DNA of 64,000 nucleotides, from NCBI GenBank assembly GCA_020747065.1, contig JAGMVK010000002.1, forward strand, positions 1,178,001-1,242,000. Direction: 5' to 3'. This DNA is from Cadophora sp. MPI-SDFR-AT-0126 (taxonomy: Eukaryota > Ascomycota > Leotiomycetes > Helotiales > Ploettnerulaceae). Under the pieces are notes generated by a model. It searched no databases and was not told the DNA's origin. It saw nothing but the letters and a program-made list of their open reading frames with translations. The position numbers and the translations under genes were made by a program. Shown one piece after another: positions 1-11,366 of this stretch (the stretch's first letter is position 1; the number at the start of each line of letters is the position of its first letter).

Positions 1-694
1 CGAGAGCCTGTCCTGGCTTTGCTGGTTTGAAGAAGAAGGCATGATGATCAGTAAACTCCAAACCTCGGTCGATATGGAAGAAGCAAGTAATGGGTTGATC
101 ATCGCGATGCACAACATCCGAAGTAGCGAGCGAGAGATTCGTCGTATACCAGTCATACATGATCTGGTATTCCCCAGGCCTGTACGTGACACCATAGTGC
201 CCCCAACGGTGCACTCTCGCCAGTCCAGCTTCAAAGCGTTGGAATTGTCCCTTGCGAGGCTTCTCATCCTCATAGTTCACCACAAGTTTCGGGAGATGTG
301 GTGAATTGGCAGCTTTCTCGACCTGCCCATGCACAAGATGCACGAGATGCCCTGCTGGATCCTTCAATGTCACGTATTCACCACCACCTGGCGCGTCAAG
401 AGGAGTGATCTTGCTTGCTCCGGGAATTGCAGCTGCGCGGTCGAGCTCGGAGCGACTTTCAACAACAAACGCCGCTCCTCCAAAATGGCTTACACCGTCT
501 GCCTTGCGTGCAGCGTAGACAAAAGGCTCGGTTCCATAACCTTGAAAGAAGATTTCCTTGCCTGGACGCTCGAATGCAATGGAGAGACCGAAATTGAGAT
601 AGAATTCCCTTGCAGCAGCGAGGTCGGCATGATAGTAAATAACAAACCCAGTCTTCAGTATGCGCACACGGGGATCATCTGTCGGCAAGGGCAT
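1..694 (-). CDS. VOC-superfamily extradiol-type dioxygenase, partial (3' end outside window)
   Basis: The minus strand is open without introns from an ATG at 694 to the window edge (about 231 codons), so the C-terminus is missing. The N-terminal half is a glyoxalase/bleomycin-resistance fold (FVIYYHADLAAAREFY, then GGGEYVTLKDPAGHLVHLVHG). A second half follows with HRWGHYGVTY and TDHHAFFF. These two histidines sit where Fe(II) ligands of type I extradiol dioxygenases are expected; the third ligand, a Glu, would lie beyond the edge. The family opens catechol-type rings by meta cleavage, though some members are lyases or non-enzymatic. It is divergent from the FAH-family gene at 1194, sharing a 499-bp intergenic region, which fits a ring-cleavage/hydrolase pair. 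The exact substrate is unknown. Family assignment is firm; activity is inferred. Confidence 0.82.
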   Translation of the reverse strand, partial: MPLPTDDPRVRILKTGFVIYYHADLAAAREFYLNFGLSIAFERPGKEIFFQGYGTEPFVYAARKADGVSHFGGAAFVVESRSELDRAAAIPGASKITPLDAPGGGEYVTLKDPAGHLVHLVHGQVEKAANSPHLPKLVVNYEDEKPRKGQFQRFEAGLARVHRWGHYGVTYRPGEYQIMYDWYTTNLSLATSDVVHRDDQPITCFFHIDRGLEFTDHHAFFFKPAKPGQAL

Positions 695-1193
695 CTTGCT
701 TGGAACGGCGGGTACTTGTAGAATGTATATTGGAACGGCTATCAAGTCTGGGTGCCAGTCGTTAGATGCACTTTTTAAATCAGCGAGGACTCACTCGGAC
801 GCTCGGGCGGAACCAAAGAGAAGAAATGGCCGAGAATTGATCAGGAATTAAGCAGACATGTCATGCCTGACACCCCCGATTGTGACCTGCTCGGGGTGGA
901 TTGGCGAACGAGCATGCCGGATATTGTGGTGCATCGAGATGAGAAGCGAGTCAAAACTCTCCCACCCAATCCACTAATGCGAACCACCATTTCCTCGCCA
1001 ATCGCAAGGACTTGTGCTATAAGGCTGGAGATCGTGGCATTTGTAATGGAATAATGCGTCGAATTTCGTGTCTAACCCCTAAATCACAAGTCCCCGACTG
1101 ATCACTTGGTAGTATATCAAGAAACTTGAACATCAATATTCATTCACAAGAGCACAATTTCTTCTTCTCGCGACTCCATCGCCATAACCAAGT
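695..1193. promoter_or_regulatory. Shared intergenic region between divergent dioxygenase and FAH genes
   Basis: About 500 bp separate the start codons of two divergently transcribed genes whose products could act in sequence, so the stretch probably holds both promoters. I see no coding signal in it and no motif I can assign with confidence. Confidence 0.5.
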
Positions 1194-2177
1194 GTGGCTA
1201 CTATGATATCCAAACTAGTCCCCTGGACACGCCTTGTGCGATATGTGCCCGTAGAGGCCGAGGGAACAGTCCGGTACGGCGAGCCCATAGTTTCGGATGA
1301 GAACGATGGCATCGCCAAACTCGCCAGTACCGGCCAGCTGAGAGTCAGAGTCTGTGAAGGTAGTGACCCTTTGGAGGCAAATCCAACCGAACAGCTTCAA
1401 ACCGTCAAGAAATTGCTTGGACCCTTAGAGGCCAAGAATGTGCCCATCATCCGTTGCATAGGGCTCAACTACAGGACTCATAGTAAGTTGACTGAAGAAC
1501 TCTTGCAGACTGTTATGTTCCTCTATGTGATCTGGACGGCCTTACTCATTCATTCCTCTGCACTAGTTCTCGAGACTGGGCGACCTTTGCCTACCTGCCC
1601 GACTGTCTTCCTCAAACCTGCACTTACAGTTGCCGATCATGGCGCAGATATCCCCATTCCAAAGATTGCGCAAAGTCAATGCGACTATGAGGGGGAGTTG
1701 ACCATCGTCATTGGAAGGGACGCCAAAGATGTCCATGAATCTGACGCTCTGGATTACGTTGCTGCATATACGGTGGGAAACGATGTATCTGCCCGAGACT
1801 GGCAGCGTGAGGCTGGGAAGGCTGGACCAGTTCCACAGTGGTCCTTCAGCAAATCCTTCGACAAGTATGCACCCCTAGGACCTGCTCTGGTTGCTGCTCA
1901 TATCCTCGGGGAGGCGAATGACTTGTCCTTGAAGACTCTGGTCAATGGTGAAGTGCGCCAGGAGAGCAACACGTCAGATTTATGCTTCGATGTCCGGAAG
2001 CTAGTGGCGTTTTGCAGTCAAGGCCAGACACTGCAAAAGGGCTCCTTGATCATGACGGGGACTCCCGGAGGCGTGGGACTGTTCATGAAGCCGCCAGGGT
2101 TTTTGAAGCACGGTGATGAGGTCGTGGTAGAGATTGGAAAGATTGGAAGCCTTCGAAACAGAATGGTATTCGTGTGA
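1194..2177 (+). CDS. Fumarylacetoacetate hydrolase family protein (acylpyruvate hydrolase-like)
   Basis: Exons 1194-1482 and 1567-2177 encode about 299 aa. The 84-nt intron (GTAAGT..CACTAG) keeps the frame open, so an unspliced reading inserts 28 extra residues and breaks the conserved LNYRTH-I-LETGRPLP stretch. FAH-family hallmarks are CDYEGELTIVIG (metal-binding Glu138 and Glu140), GNDVSARDWQ (Asp169), LIMTGTPGGVG and a late GDEV turn. The family hydrolyses C-C bonds of acylpyruvates and dienoates, often as the step after aromatic ring cleavage. A second in-frame Met three codons downstream could be the true start. It is divergent from the VOC dioxygenase and about 600 bp upstream of the cluster regulator. 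The substrate is not determinable from sequence. Confidence 0.88.
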   Translation: MATMISKLVPWTRLVRYVPVEAEGTVRYGEPIVSDENDGIAKLASTGQLRVRVCEGSDPLEANPTEQLQTVKKLLGPLEAKNVPIIRCIGLNYRTHSKLTEELLQTVMFLYVIWTALLIHSSALVLETGRPLPTCPTVFLKPALTVADHGADIPIPKIAQSQCDYEGELTIVIGRDAKDVHESDALDYVAAYTVGNDVSARDWQREAGKAGPVPQWSFSKSFDKYAPLGPALVAAHILGEANDLSLKTLVNGEVRQESNTSDLCFDVRKLVAFCSQGQTLQKGSLIMTGTPGGVGLFMKPPGFLKHGDEVVVEIGKIGSLRNRMVFV

Positions 2178-2777
2178 AGCACACAGCGTTGGATTGATAG
2201 CTTAAGAATATGATGTGGATAAACAGAGCATGTCATGGCATTGGGACACCGTCTATGATCCGTATGAATATTGTGACTGATATATAAAAATTCGAATATG
2301 GGATATGATGTAGATATGGTTGACAATGTGAACACGTTTTATGACAACGAATTGAAAGGATAGGTTGAGGTTGACGGTCGGATCCAGATCCGACACTGCA
2401 AGGCGGGGGCGGGGTACGGGGCAGGGGACAGAGTGAGCCATGGAACGGGTTCCGCACCTGAGAGCCGTGTCAAGTACAATACCTACCTTGCCTAGCATAG
2501 GTAGGTATAAGTAAGCATGAAAAGATCTATCCGTATTGCCCGTTCTAGCATTGTCTTCTTCCCTTACTTCGGCAGATACTAGTGCTTGCAAATATATCTT
2601 GCCTTACCCTAGCACGAGGTCCTCGACTCTTCCTCCTCCTCCTCCTCCTCCTCCTGCTAGAACGACAGCTAATTCTAGCCTCTTCACGTACATGACAACG
2701 ACGACTATCTCACCATAACCATCCTCTATGCCCGACTCCTTGCTAAGCTCATTTCGATAATTGTCTGTCTATCGCCT
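2178..2777. other. Intergenic: FAH 3' end and regulator 5' leader
   Basis: There is no gene-like reading frame here. The region carries a purine/pyrimidine-skewed leader with a TCC tract at 2631-2655, probably inside or near the 5' UTR of the regulator gene starting at 2778. Confidence 0.5.
2631..2655 (+). repeat. (TCC)n trinucleotide microsatellite
   Basis: About eight uninterrupted TCC units lie 120-150 bp upstream of the regulator start codon. Pyrimidine-rich tracts like this are common in fungal promoters and leaders; no specific function is claimed. Confidence 0.9.
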
Positions 2778-5577
2778 ATGTATTCGTGTCAGAAATGTGG
2801 AAAGGAGTACTCGAGGCAGAAGTCACTCAATCGGCACATGCAGAACCACAATAACTCTGGGAACAATCACGCGTGTCACTTATGCAACATTACCTTCCAT
2901 CGTCGCGATCTCCTTGCCCGGCACAGTAAAATTCACCAGCAGAAGTCCGTCTCGTCATCCGAAGGGATCTTGAGCAATGGCCGGAGGCGTTGTCACACAG
3001 CATGTGTCCGCTGCCGAGAGTTGCGGACCAAGTGCGATGGTCAGCATCCATGTCAAAGATGCATCGACGACCGACACGATTGTGAGTTCAATCGGGGAGC
3101 CGGGCGCATCAGTCAATGCCTCCTGAATAGCAACGAGGTCACGCGTGCTGCTCTCTCACCGCGAGATGCCACTCATGATGTGAACGGGAATTCGAGCGAA
3201 GGTCAATCTCGCCATGATGAGAGTTACAACTGGGACATCGACCCAGATCAACCTGGACAGCGTCATGACGAAGACAACGGTGCCTTTCCAAGTCCAACCT
3301 CATTGTCGGAGCCGACATGCAGTAATGGACAGATATATCAGCCGGAGCCTTCCACCTCGATATCTCAGTCCGATACATTTCTACTTCCTGATCTGCCACC
3401 GTCAGCGAATGAGGCTGACAGCATGCACATTGACTCCGTTTTCGAGACGACAGCCTGGCCATGGATCCACGAAAGCCTCTTCCTCCCGGCTGATTGGTCC
3501 TTGGGGTGGCCGGATGGTGAAACAGGCTACCCTTTCCAACAGGTCACGGATGGGGCTTTCAGCGATGACAGCGCAAGGAGGCCATCACAGATGCGAATTG
3601 GCGAGTCGGGTATAGGAAATCTGATTTTGCCGGCTGTGTCTGACTTTCCGACTTCCTTTGCAGCGGAACAGCTTCAAACGCATGAGAAAGACCATGCAGC
3701 AGTTCCTCAGCTCGAAGGAAGTAGCAATCATAGTGAGTACTGGTCAAGCAGCGCCTCAAACTATGCTAACATATCTCCAAGGAAGCGGAAACCACATACA
3801 GCCTGAAGAAACAGTCGCGAAGACACCCACTGGTCAAAGTAAACTCATTGAGATGATGGTTACCGACGCTGCACGAGAAAAATCTCTTTCATCCAAGCCT
3901 GACCATGCTGAGTACTGGAATTCAATGTCAGGGAAAGTTCAGAGCGCATTTTCAATTCCAAATCAGCCTGTTAGCTCGTCTCACACTCTAGGAGATTTCG
4001 TGGATCTATATCTACAAAACTTTGGGCCTTTGTGGCCACTATTGAGCAGGCAAGGATTGCATTGCGACCAGATCCACCCTCTTCTATATCTCACTCTGGC
4101 TTCAATTGGTGCAATGTATGGGGGAGCGCAGGCAGCACACTTTGGCACTGTTCTCCACAATCGACTCCGTCAAAGTCTCACTACATCATTAGAGCTGGGA
4201 GGAGTCGATGATGAACTGTTGTGGCTGGGGCAAGCACGACTCCTTACACAGGTAGCTGCCTTATACTTTGGCCAGTCAAAGGCGTTTTCGTATGCTCAAC
4301 ACCTCGGCGGAGTCCTTGTTGCCCAAGCCCGTCGCATGGACATATTTTCTGCACCGAGGACTCGATATGGCGAAAAGGAGGCAGCGCTTTCAAAGAAACC
4401 GGAAGATCGACTTTCCCGATGGCTCCTGTCGGAAGGACGTCGAAGGCTCGCCTTCGGAATACTGCGTGCGGAAACGTATACTAGTGTACTTCTCAACACT
4501 CGGCCTCTTATTTCTCCAGAAGAGATTGATTTGGAGCTGCCATGTTCTGATCAAACCTGGAGAGGTCCAGCGTTACCTCTTGACATTTACTTGGCCCTTG
4601 TTGAGCGGGATCACACGACAGTCAAAGCTCAAAGATTCTCCGACACAATACGGATAGCTTTGGAGAGAGATGAACGATTTTCTGTTCTCGATCCAATTGG
4701 AAACGAACTCCTCATTTTCGGACTTCAGCAAGCCGTGTGGCGCTTTTCTCATGACTACTACATGTTCGAGAGACTGACCGGAAGTGATGAGATGCTGTCA
4801 AGCTTGTGTTACAATGGGCTAGATGGCGATTCGAATATATCAGGGCAATCTGGGCCAACTCTCAGCACCACACAACGAAGAGCGTCCACTGCAAACTTGT
4901 CGTGTGGCCGTTCAGACGATCATCTTGTCACCCGGCCACAAGGCATGCATGATCTCGAGGGTGACCTGGACCGCCTGACGAATGCACTCCGAAGATGGAA
5001 ACAATCATTCAAGTCCATCTCAAATGAGCTCAATCTTCAGAGAGATCGAAACAGCATCTTAAGCAGCCTCCTACTCTTTCACCTCAGTTTCATGCGCCTG
5101 CATGCTCCTATCGACGACTTACATCACATATCATACCGAATGGCAGACGAACGATCAATTGAGAGTAGCATTATTGGAGATATATCCCGCTGGGCAAATA
5201 GCCGGCGTGGTTATATAGCTGTTCGGCATGCACTTACCATCTGGTCGCTTATTAGCCGCGAAGTTCAACGACCCGAAGACACTCGAGCAAAGTTCAATTT
5301 TCTTGCCTTCTTAGGACTCCATCATGCTGCAGTAGTATTATGGACATATGCTGGAGCCCACGAATTCCAAAAAGATTACATCAGCAACGACACGCTCACA
5401 ATAGCGCCACTCGGAAATTCCGACTTGCCAATTCCTGTTCGAAGCTCTACCATGCCCTCAATTCTTCGCCTGTTCTCTGATGTCTTCAGTATGATTAGTC
5501 CTGGGAGGTGGTCGTCCTTTGGTGCCGCAGCGTCGAAATTATCCGAGCGTACGTTTCCGCGTCTTGAACCATCTTGA
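2778..5577 (+). CDS. Dual C2H2 / Zn2Cys6 transcription factor, probable cluster regulator
   Basis: Exons 2778-3732 and 3782-5577, joined across a 49-nt intron (GTGAGT..GCTAAC..AAG), give about 916 aa. Two C2H2 fingers open the protein (C4/C7/H20/H24 and C33/C36/H49/H53). A Zn2Cys6 binuclear cluster follows with spacing C76-X2-C79-X6-C86-X5-C92-X2-C95-X6-C102. After an acidic Ser-rich linker comes the fungal-specific transcription factor middle homology region (from about residue 380; FVDLYLQNFGPLWPLL onwards). Proteins with both finger types are a recognised fungal subgroup. It lies between the FAH and P450 genes, as expected for a pathway-specific activator. The last exon could be followed by another short intron, so the final few residues are the least certain part. 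Confidence 0.87.
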
Positions 5578-5797
5578 TATGCTGCATATGGCGTTGGATT
5601 TCTCAGTACATGGAGGCACGCGATTGTCATGAGAAGCACAGGGCGTGCATATTCAATACTTTCACAATCATTGCATTGTTGCCAGAGCTTTTCAGAATAC
5701 CACCCCTCGTATCACGTTGAGAAATTTTCCTTCCGCCCACCTACAATCATGGAAGAAAGTTGCTGAAGTCGCATCGTGTGATAAGACCCTCTTGAAA

Positions 5798-7405
5798 TCA
5801 GGCCAAGACTTTTCCTGATTCTTCAAATTCCAACCAGATATGGCCAGACTTTGCACCAGCAGCAAAGACGTCCGAGAGCTCAAGAGTATCCGTCTCATGG
5901 CCCTTTGGAATTCTGGCCCGAAATCGGCGGAAAATGGCACCAATCATATACTTCAGCTCTGTCATTGCCAAATTCGAACCCGGGCATGCCCTGCTACCAT
6001 ATCCAAAGGGTGTCCAATTCAGCTTCATCCTCTCGTTGGCATCGAGCCACCGTTCTGGGCTCCACACCTCACAGTTGGGGTACACTTCCTCTAACCGGCC
6101 TTGATTGTAGGCAGCGGTGGAGGCAACCACACCTCGTGGCACAATCTTTCCATCCACTTTGATGTCTTTTCCGAGAAAACGCTCCAGTGGCCCCGGAATC
6201 ATTGGATACATCCGCATGGTTTCTCTGATAACTGCATCGACGAATGGGAGATCCATGGTCTTCTTGAAGTCCATGTTGTCAGCATCGGGAAAGGCCTCAA
6301 AAAGTTCTTCTTGAAGGCAGCTTTGAACACTTTCGTGGCGGGCGAGTAACCAGCATGTAAATGCAGCCGTGTGAGACGTTGTTGATGACCCAGCTGCTAG
6401 CATCTCTACCATATAAGCAGGAATGTGGTCACTGGGAACACGTTTTGCTGGGTCTTCGGCATCGTTCATGCCTCGAAGCATGGAAAGAACATCCTTTTCT
6501 CGGCAAGTCTCTTTGTTGTCTTCCCATCTCTCTAGAGCCTCGCGTGCCGTGACGTCCATGTCGTTGCAATCGTTGCGAAGCTGGCGCCACTTGGACGTGC
6601 CAAAGAGGCGGACCATCAAATCTGCTCCTGGAATGAAGCTCTTCAGAGCGTTCCAATTACTGAAAGCATGGAAGCGACGAAGCAGATCTGGACTTTCGTC
6701 GCTACAGCTCTTGAGGAGCCGTGTTTCCTCTCCCCAAAGAACATCTGTGACGATATCCAAGGCTAGGAGACGAAACACGACAACTCCGTCCACGGGTTCC
6801 TTGCTCATAACTTTCGACTCGAGCAACCTGATGAAATCCATAACGTGCGAATCAATATTCTCTACCAAAGTTGTGAGGTTTTTATTCTGAAAGCACTGGA
6901 TCAAGTTGTTGCGAGTAGGAGCTGCACTGTTGTAATCGATGAAGCCCAGTGTTGATGTTACTCCTTTCCACGACCCCATGCTGGCATAGAAGCCGGTCTT
7001 CAAAGATGTCCGGTCATAGATAATCTTCATGGCTGTTTCATCGGTCGTATGGACTTGATCAGGCGCAATGACTACGATTGGCCCATACTTCTTGATGAGC
7101 CTTGTCGCATATTGCGATCTTCGACGCATGTAGGTCTCGTATTGGAGAGGAAGCTTGGAAATGCGAGCGTACCAAGGCCCGGGGATATGACGGACCGGCG
7201 AGAACAAGAAATAATATATGAGCTATACTTGATGTTAGCGACACATTCTGGCTGCTTTCTTTCAAGCGCGTGGAGCTGTTGTTGCCTGAGAGATGATGAA
7301 ACACACCATGTTGGCAATGTAAAGTCCTGCAATTGCGCACGTCAATTGCCAGACACTCCATCGCTGGAAGAAAGATTGCTCTACAATTTCCGTAACTATG
7401 GCCAT
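5798..7405 (-). CDS. Cytochrome P450 monooxygenase, membrane anchored
   Basis: Exons 7405-7307 and 7222-5798 give 507 aa. The first 33 codons, including the membrane anchor WQLTCAIAGLYIAN, lie on a separate exon; the 84-nt intron is GTGTGT..CGCTAAC..TATAG. Landmarks are the proline-rich hinge HIPGPW, the I-helix AAGSSTT (309-315), ETMR (ExxR, 367-370), the PERW loop and the haem loop FGYGSRACPG with Cys446. The residue of the I-helix that is usually acidic, before the Thr, is Ser here. The enzyme probably hydroxylates or O-dealkylates a substrate at the ER. It is divergent from the FAD monooxygenase at 7936, suggesting co-regulation. Confidence 0.9.
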
Positions 7406-7935
7406 TGTTGTAGAAAGAAGCAAGCAGGGTTATGATTGTTGACTTTGGCAAGATTGAAAGAATAATCTTGAAGTACAACTCCGGGTCATTCCACGGTTGT
7501 TTATCATCGTGAAGCTCCGCCCCTACTCTGTATTCGATCAACAGTCCTTTCTCGATAGCGGCCAATCAGTTGAACACCTCTCGAGAGAAGCCGGGCTCCC
7601 GGTATTGCAGTTCCGGAACCATGATGAGGAAGCACGGCTCTGGGCGTGGATAAGGTGGCGCCAGGCGACGTGAGATCATTATCACCAGATCTACCAGTGC
7701 TAGCATCAACACAACAGGCTGACCAAGATATACGAATCGGGTATGTGGGGTCCATTTGATACTATGCCAGAAAGGATTCCAACCTTTAGCTTCCGCAGAA
7801 GATTTATAGACAGGTTCTGAAACTTCGCGTTTGCTACATTGCTAAGCAGTTGAAGTTGAGCTTCGCTCTTCTTTCTTGCGCCCTTCTTTCTTGCGAAGAT
7901 ATTGCCCAATACATGCTACTGAAGATTTCACCACA
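7406..7935. promoter_or_regulatory. Shared promoter region of P450 and FAD monooxygenase
   Basis: This is a 530-bp divergent intergenic stretch with no coding signal. A CCAAT box is visible at 7562-7566. No regulator site can be named by eye. Confidence 0.5.
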
Positions 7936-9859
7936 ATGGATGTACCGGTTTTGATCATTGGCGCGGGCCCTTCTGGTGCTACCACAGCTCTTCATCTGGC
8001 TCGTATGGGTGTCAAGGCACTTGTCATCTCGAGACATCGTGGAAGCGCGAACACGCCACGCGCTCATATCTTCAACCAAAGGGCGATGGAAGTGCTACGA
8101 GATGCTGAAATTGAGGGTTTACTGAGTTCCGTGGCCAGCCCTGCTCATGGTACGCCTTTTAAGGATGTTTAGGCGAATTCTCAGCTAATCAGCCAGATAT
8201 GCAACACACCTCCTGGCTACACACGTTGGCTGGTGAAGAATACGGACGGCTTTGGGCTTGGGGAAACAAACCAAGTCAAAAGGGAGATTATGAATCATCG
8301 AGTCCTTGCGTCATGTCGGATCTTCCTCAGAGCTTTCTTGAGCCAGTGCTCGTAGACGAGGTTCGAAAGTTAGGATCTGAGGTCCGTTTCTCAACCGAGT
8401 TCGTCGAATTCGAGGAGACTGAAGATGGAGTGAGGACCACATTACGGGACCGTGCAACTCAGAAAACATTCGTCATCATATCTGGATATCTTGTTGGGGC
8501 AGATGGCGCTAGAAGTGCTGTGCTTGATGCTTTGAAGATTCCCATCGTCGGAAAGCAGTTGAACACCGCGTTCAATGTGCACATCAAAGCGGATCTCACC
8601 AAATATATAGCACATCGACCTGGTAGTCTCAACTGGATCTTGAATCCCGATGCTCCAGATTGGTCTGCTGTGGGGAATTTTCGAATGGTTCGACCCTGGA
8701 ACGAGTTTGTCGTATCTCTGCACCCCGCGACAAAGGATGGGAAAGCTTTCACACCCACTGAAAATCAAATATTAGAGCGGCTTTATCAGATGATCGGTGA
8801 TTATTCTATCAAGATAGAGATCTTGTCTTCTTTTCAGTGGAAAATCAATGATCAGGTTGCGGAACGATGGCAGCAAGGCCGGGTTCTTTGCATAGGTGAT
8901 GCAACTCATCGCCATCCTCCCAGTATGTACATTTCCTCACCTGTAAGTCTCTAAAATCTGGGATCCCGGATGGAAGACAAGTCTCAGGGTCGATGCCCTA
9001 GAACCGGTGTTCTGATCCCAAGATTTTTGGCCATTACTGCGCTAATTATTTCAAAGTCAACGGTCTAGGAAGCAATACATGCTTGTCCGATGCTTTCAAC
9101 CTAGCATGGAAACTAGCATATGTTATCAAAGGATATGCTGCACCTTCTCTCCTGGATACGCTCACTCTGGAACGCAAGCCGGTGGGAGACGCGATTGTGA
9201 AGCGTGCAAACGCTGGCATGGAAGCGCATAGACTTCTTTGGGACCTCATGGGGCTCACGCCTCAGGCCCGCCAAGGTGTGGTACAGAAGCTGCAAGAAGC
9301 TTCAGATCAGGGAGCTGAGATGCGTGAGAAGTTGAGGCTTGCGTTGGAGGCTACCGACGACGAAGTACAAGCACTGGGTATTCAGATGAACCAAGTATAC
9401 CTCAATTCTCCAGCGGTTGTCGTGGAGGACGGTGATACTCCGCCAGATTTTTCCTCCCTCAACTTCCTCAAAGATGTCATGTTGAGCACCTTCCCAGGAT
9501 ATCACTTACCTCATGTTTGGCTGGCAGCCGATGGTCAATCAGAACGTGTTTCAAGTCTCGACTTGGCTGGTCATGGCATTTTCACTCTGTTCACTGGAAT
9601 CGGTGGAGGCGCCTGGCTTAAGGCTGCAGAAGCGATTTCAAGTCGATCTGGTGTACAGGTCAAAGGATACTCGATTGGCTTTCGTTGTGGCTACATGGAC
9701 TGCTATCGGGAGTGGATACATCTAAGGGGCGTGGAAGAGACTGGAGCTGTGCTCGTTCGTCCAGATCATTTTGTCGCTTGGCGGTGCAAGGAGTTGCCGG
9801 AAAACTGTCCAGAAAAGTTGGCTACTGTACTCTCGAAATTGCTTGGGAAGAATGTCTAA
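7936..9859 (+). CDS. FAD-dependent aromatic monooxygenase (phenol 2-monooxygenase / TfdB type)
   Basis: Exons 7936-8149, 8197-8922 and 9057-9859 (introns of 47 and 134 nt) give 580 aa. The N-terminal dinucleotide motif is GAGPSG (residues 9-14). NTPRAHIFNQRAMEVLRD follows, typical of the pfam01494 FAD_binding_3 enzymes. GDATHRHPP at 305-313 is the FAD-ribityl GD motif, continued across the second intron into NGLGSNTCLSDAFNLAWKL. The C-terminal thioredoxin-like region, ending VLVRPDHFVAWR, is also typical of phenol hydroxylases. Enzymes of this class ortho-hydroxylate phenols to catechols with NAD(P)H, supplying the substrate for ring cleavage. It is divergent from the P450 and upstream of the PRISE reductase. 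The precise phenol is unknown. Confidence 0.9.
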
Positions 9860-10223
9860 ATCAATGCATCGCACATGATTGCTACTACCATGCGGGACGA
9901 TGATAGGGTGACTCCTGACTACTCCAACTTTGGTCCCCATCAGTCTCCACTTTCTCCACGCAGCTAGTCATCCCCTGTACTTGGGCAAGAGGGCTTGCAC
10001 CACATCTTCCGGAGCGCTACTCTATCCCCGGAAATCTCGATTTACAGTAGCCAAAATGGAACAGAACTCAATCCCCTCTTGTAGTTTGGCCAGGCATAAA
10101 ACAATGCCAGATCATGCTTTAGAATGCTCCGCGCAGCCCGTCGGCACCCAAAACCTATTCATCTCTACACAATTCTTTGGTTTTTTACATTTCCCCTGAC
10201 CTCAACATCACTCGAATCTCGCC
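9860..10223. other. Intergenic between FAD monooxygenase and PRISE reductase
   Basis: This 364-bp stretch holds the 3' end of the monooxygenase and the promoter of the reductase. No gene or notable motif was seen. Confidence 0.5.
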
Positions 10224-11366
10224 ATGGCAGGAAAGATTGCGCTCGTCACTGGGGGAAATGGGATTACTGGCTCCGCAATCATCGAGCATTTGGCACGCAA
10301 TACCACGCGGGAACAATGGAGCGAGATCATCGTCACATCACGGTCTCCCTTCAAGGTTGCGGTCCAGGACCCTCGAATAAAATTCATTGGGTTGGATTTT
10401 GGAAAAGACCACGAAACTCTCGCCGAACAGATGCGCGAGCTCTGTGCTCGTGTCACCCACGCATATTTTTCGTCCTATGTTCACCGCGATGACTTTGCGG
10501 AATTGAACAAAGCAAACAGCGCACTGTTCGAGAACTTCTTACAAGCACTTCTCAAAGTCGCCCCTGGACTCGAGAATATCACCCTTCAAACAGGCGGCAA
10601 GCATTACAACGTGCACCTTGGACCTGTTCCATCCCCAGCTCGCGAAGAGGAGCCTCGACGTACAGCGAGCATTGACAACTTTTACTTCCCGCAAGAAGAT
10701 GCACTCATTGCTGCGCAAAAGGGTCAGAGATGGACTTGGAACGTCATTCGACCCGAAGCCATCATTGGGCACACCTTGAAGCCAAACGGAATGAATTCAG
10801 CGCTCACGTTTGCCCTGTTTTTCATTGTCTCCAAGGAATTGGACAAAGAGGCCAAAATGCCAACAAATCAGATTTATTGGGCTGGATATGACGACGTGAG
10901 TGACTCGCGTCTCATTGCGGATTTATCAATTTTCGTCTCGACGCATCCACGCTGTGGAAATGAGGCGTTCAACGTTACAAACGGCGACTATTTCACCTGG
11001 AAATACATGTGGCCACGCCTCGCAGCTTATTTCGGAGCCAAATCTAGCTCAGATCAGGTGTTCACTAAGCCGCTGCCCACCATAGGCCAGCCGCAGCTGG
11101 ACTTCAGCCTCGCGGAATGGGCAGTTGACAAACGGGAGGTGTGGGACAGGATTTGCGATCGTGCTGGGAAGCCAGAAGCGAAGGCAACCTGGGATGCAGG
11201 AACTTGGGCATATCAAGATTGGGTGTTTCAGAGGACTTGGTCGGCTACCCTCAGTATCAACAAGGCACGGAGGTTCGGATGGACAGGCCACATTGACTCG
11301 TACAAGAGTTTTACAGATGCGTTCCAGAGTTTCGAGGAGATAGGACTTATTCCGAAAACAAAGTAA
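10224..11366 (+). CDS. PRISE/VEP1-type NAD(P)H-dependent enone reductase (atypical SDR)
   Basis: A single exon encodes 380 aa, a normal length for the family. The Rossmann motif is TGGNGITGSAI (residues 9-19). The characteristic LQTGGKHYNVHLGP segment holds the catalytic Tyr of the progesterone 5-beta-reductase/iridoid-synthase-like (PRISE) group, and NVIRPEAIIGH and WAGYDDVSDSRLIADL follow. Such enzymes reduce activated C=C bonds of enones; in fungi they occur in catabolic and secondary-metabolite clusters. It is the last + strand gene of the cluster and could act on an unsaturated ring-cleavage or lactone intermediate, which is inference. Confidence 0.88.
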   Translation: MAGKIALVTGGNGITGSAIIEHLARNTTREQWSEIIVTSRSPFKVAVQDPRIKFIGLDFGKDHETLAEQMRELCARVTHAYFSSYVHRDDFAELNKANSALFENFLQALLKVAPGLENITLQTGGKHYNVHLGPVPSPAREEEPRRTASIDNFYFPQEDALIAAQKGQRWTWNVIRPEAIIGHTLKPNGMNSALTFALFFIVSKELDKEAKMPTNQIYWAGYDDVSDSRLIADLSIFVSTHPRCGNEAFNVTNGDYFTWKYMWPRLAAYFGAKSSSDQVFTKPLPTIGQPQLDFSLAEWAVDKREVWDRICDRAGKPEAKATWDAGTWAYQDWVFQRTWSATLSINKARRFGWTGHIDSYKSFTDAFQSFEEIGLIPKTK

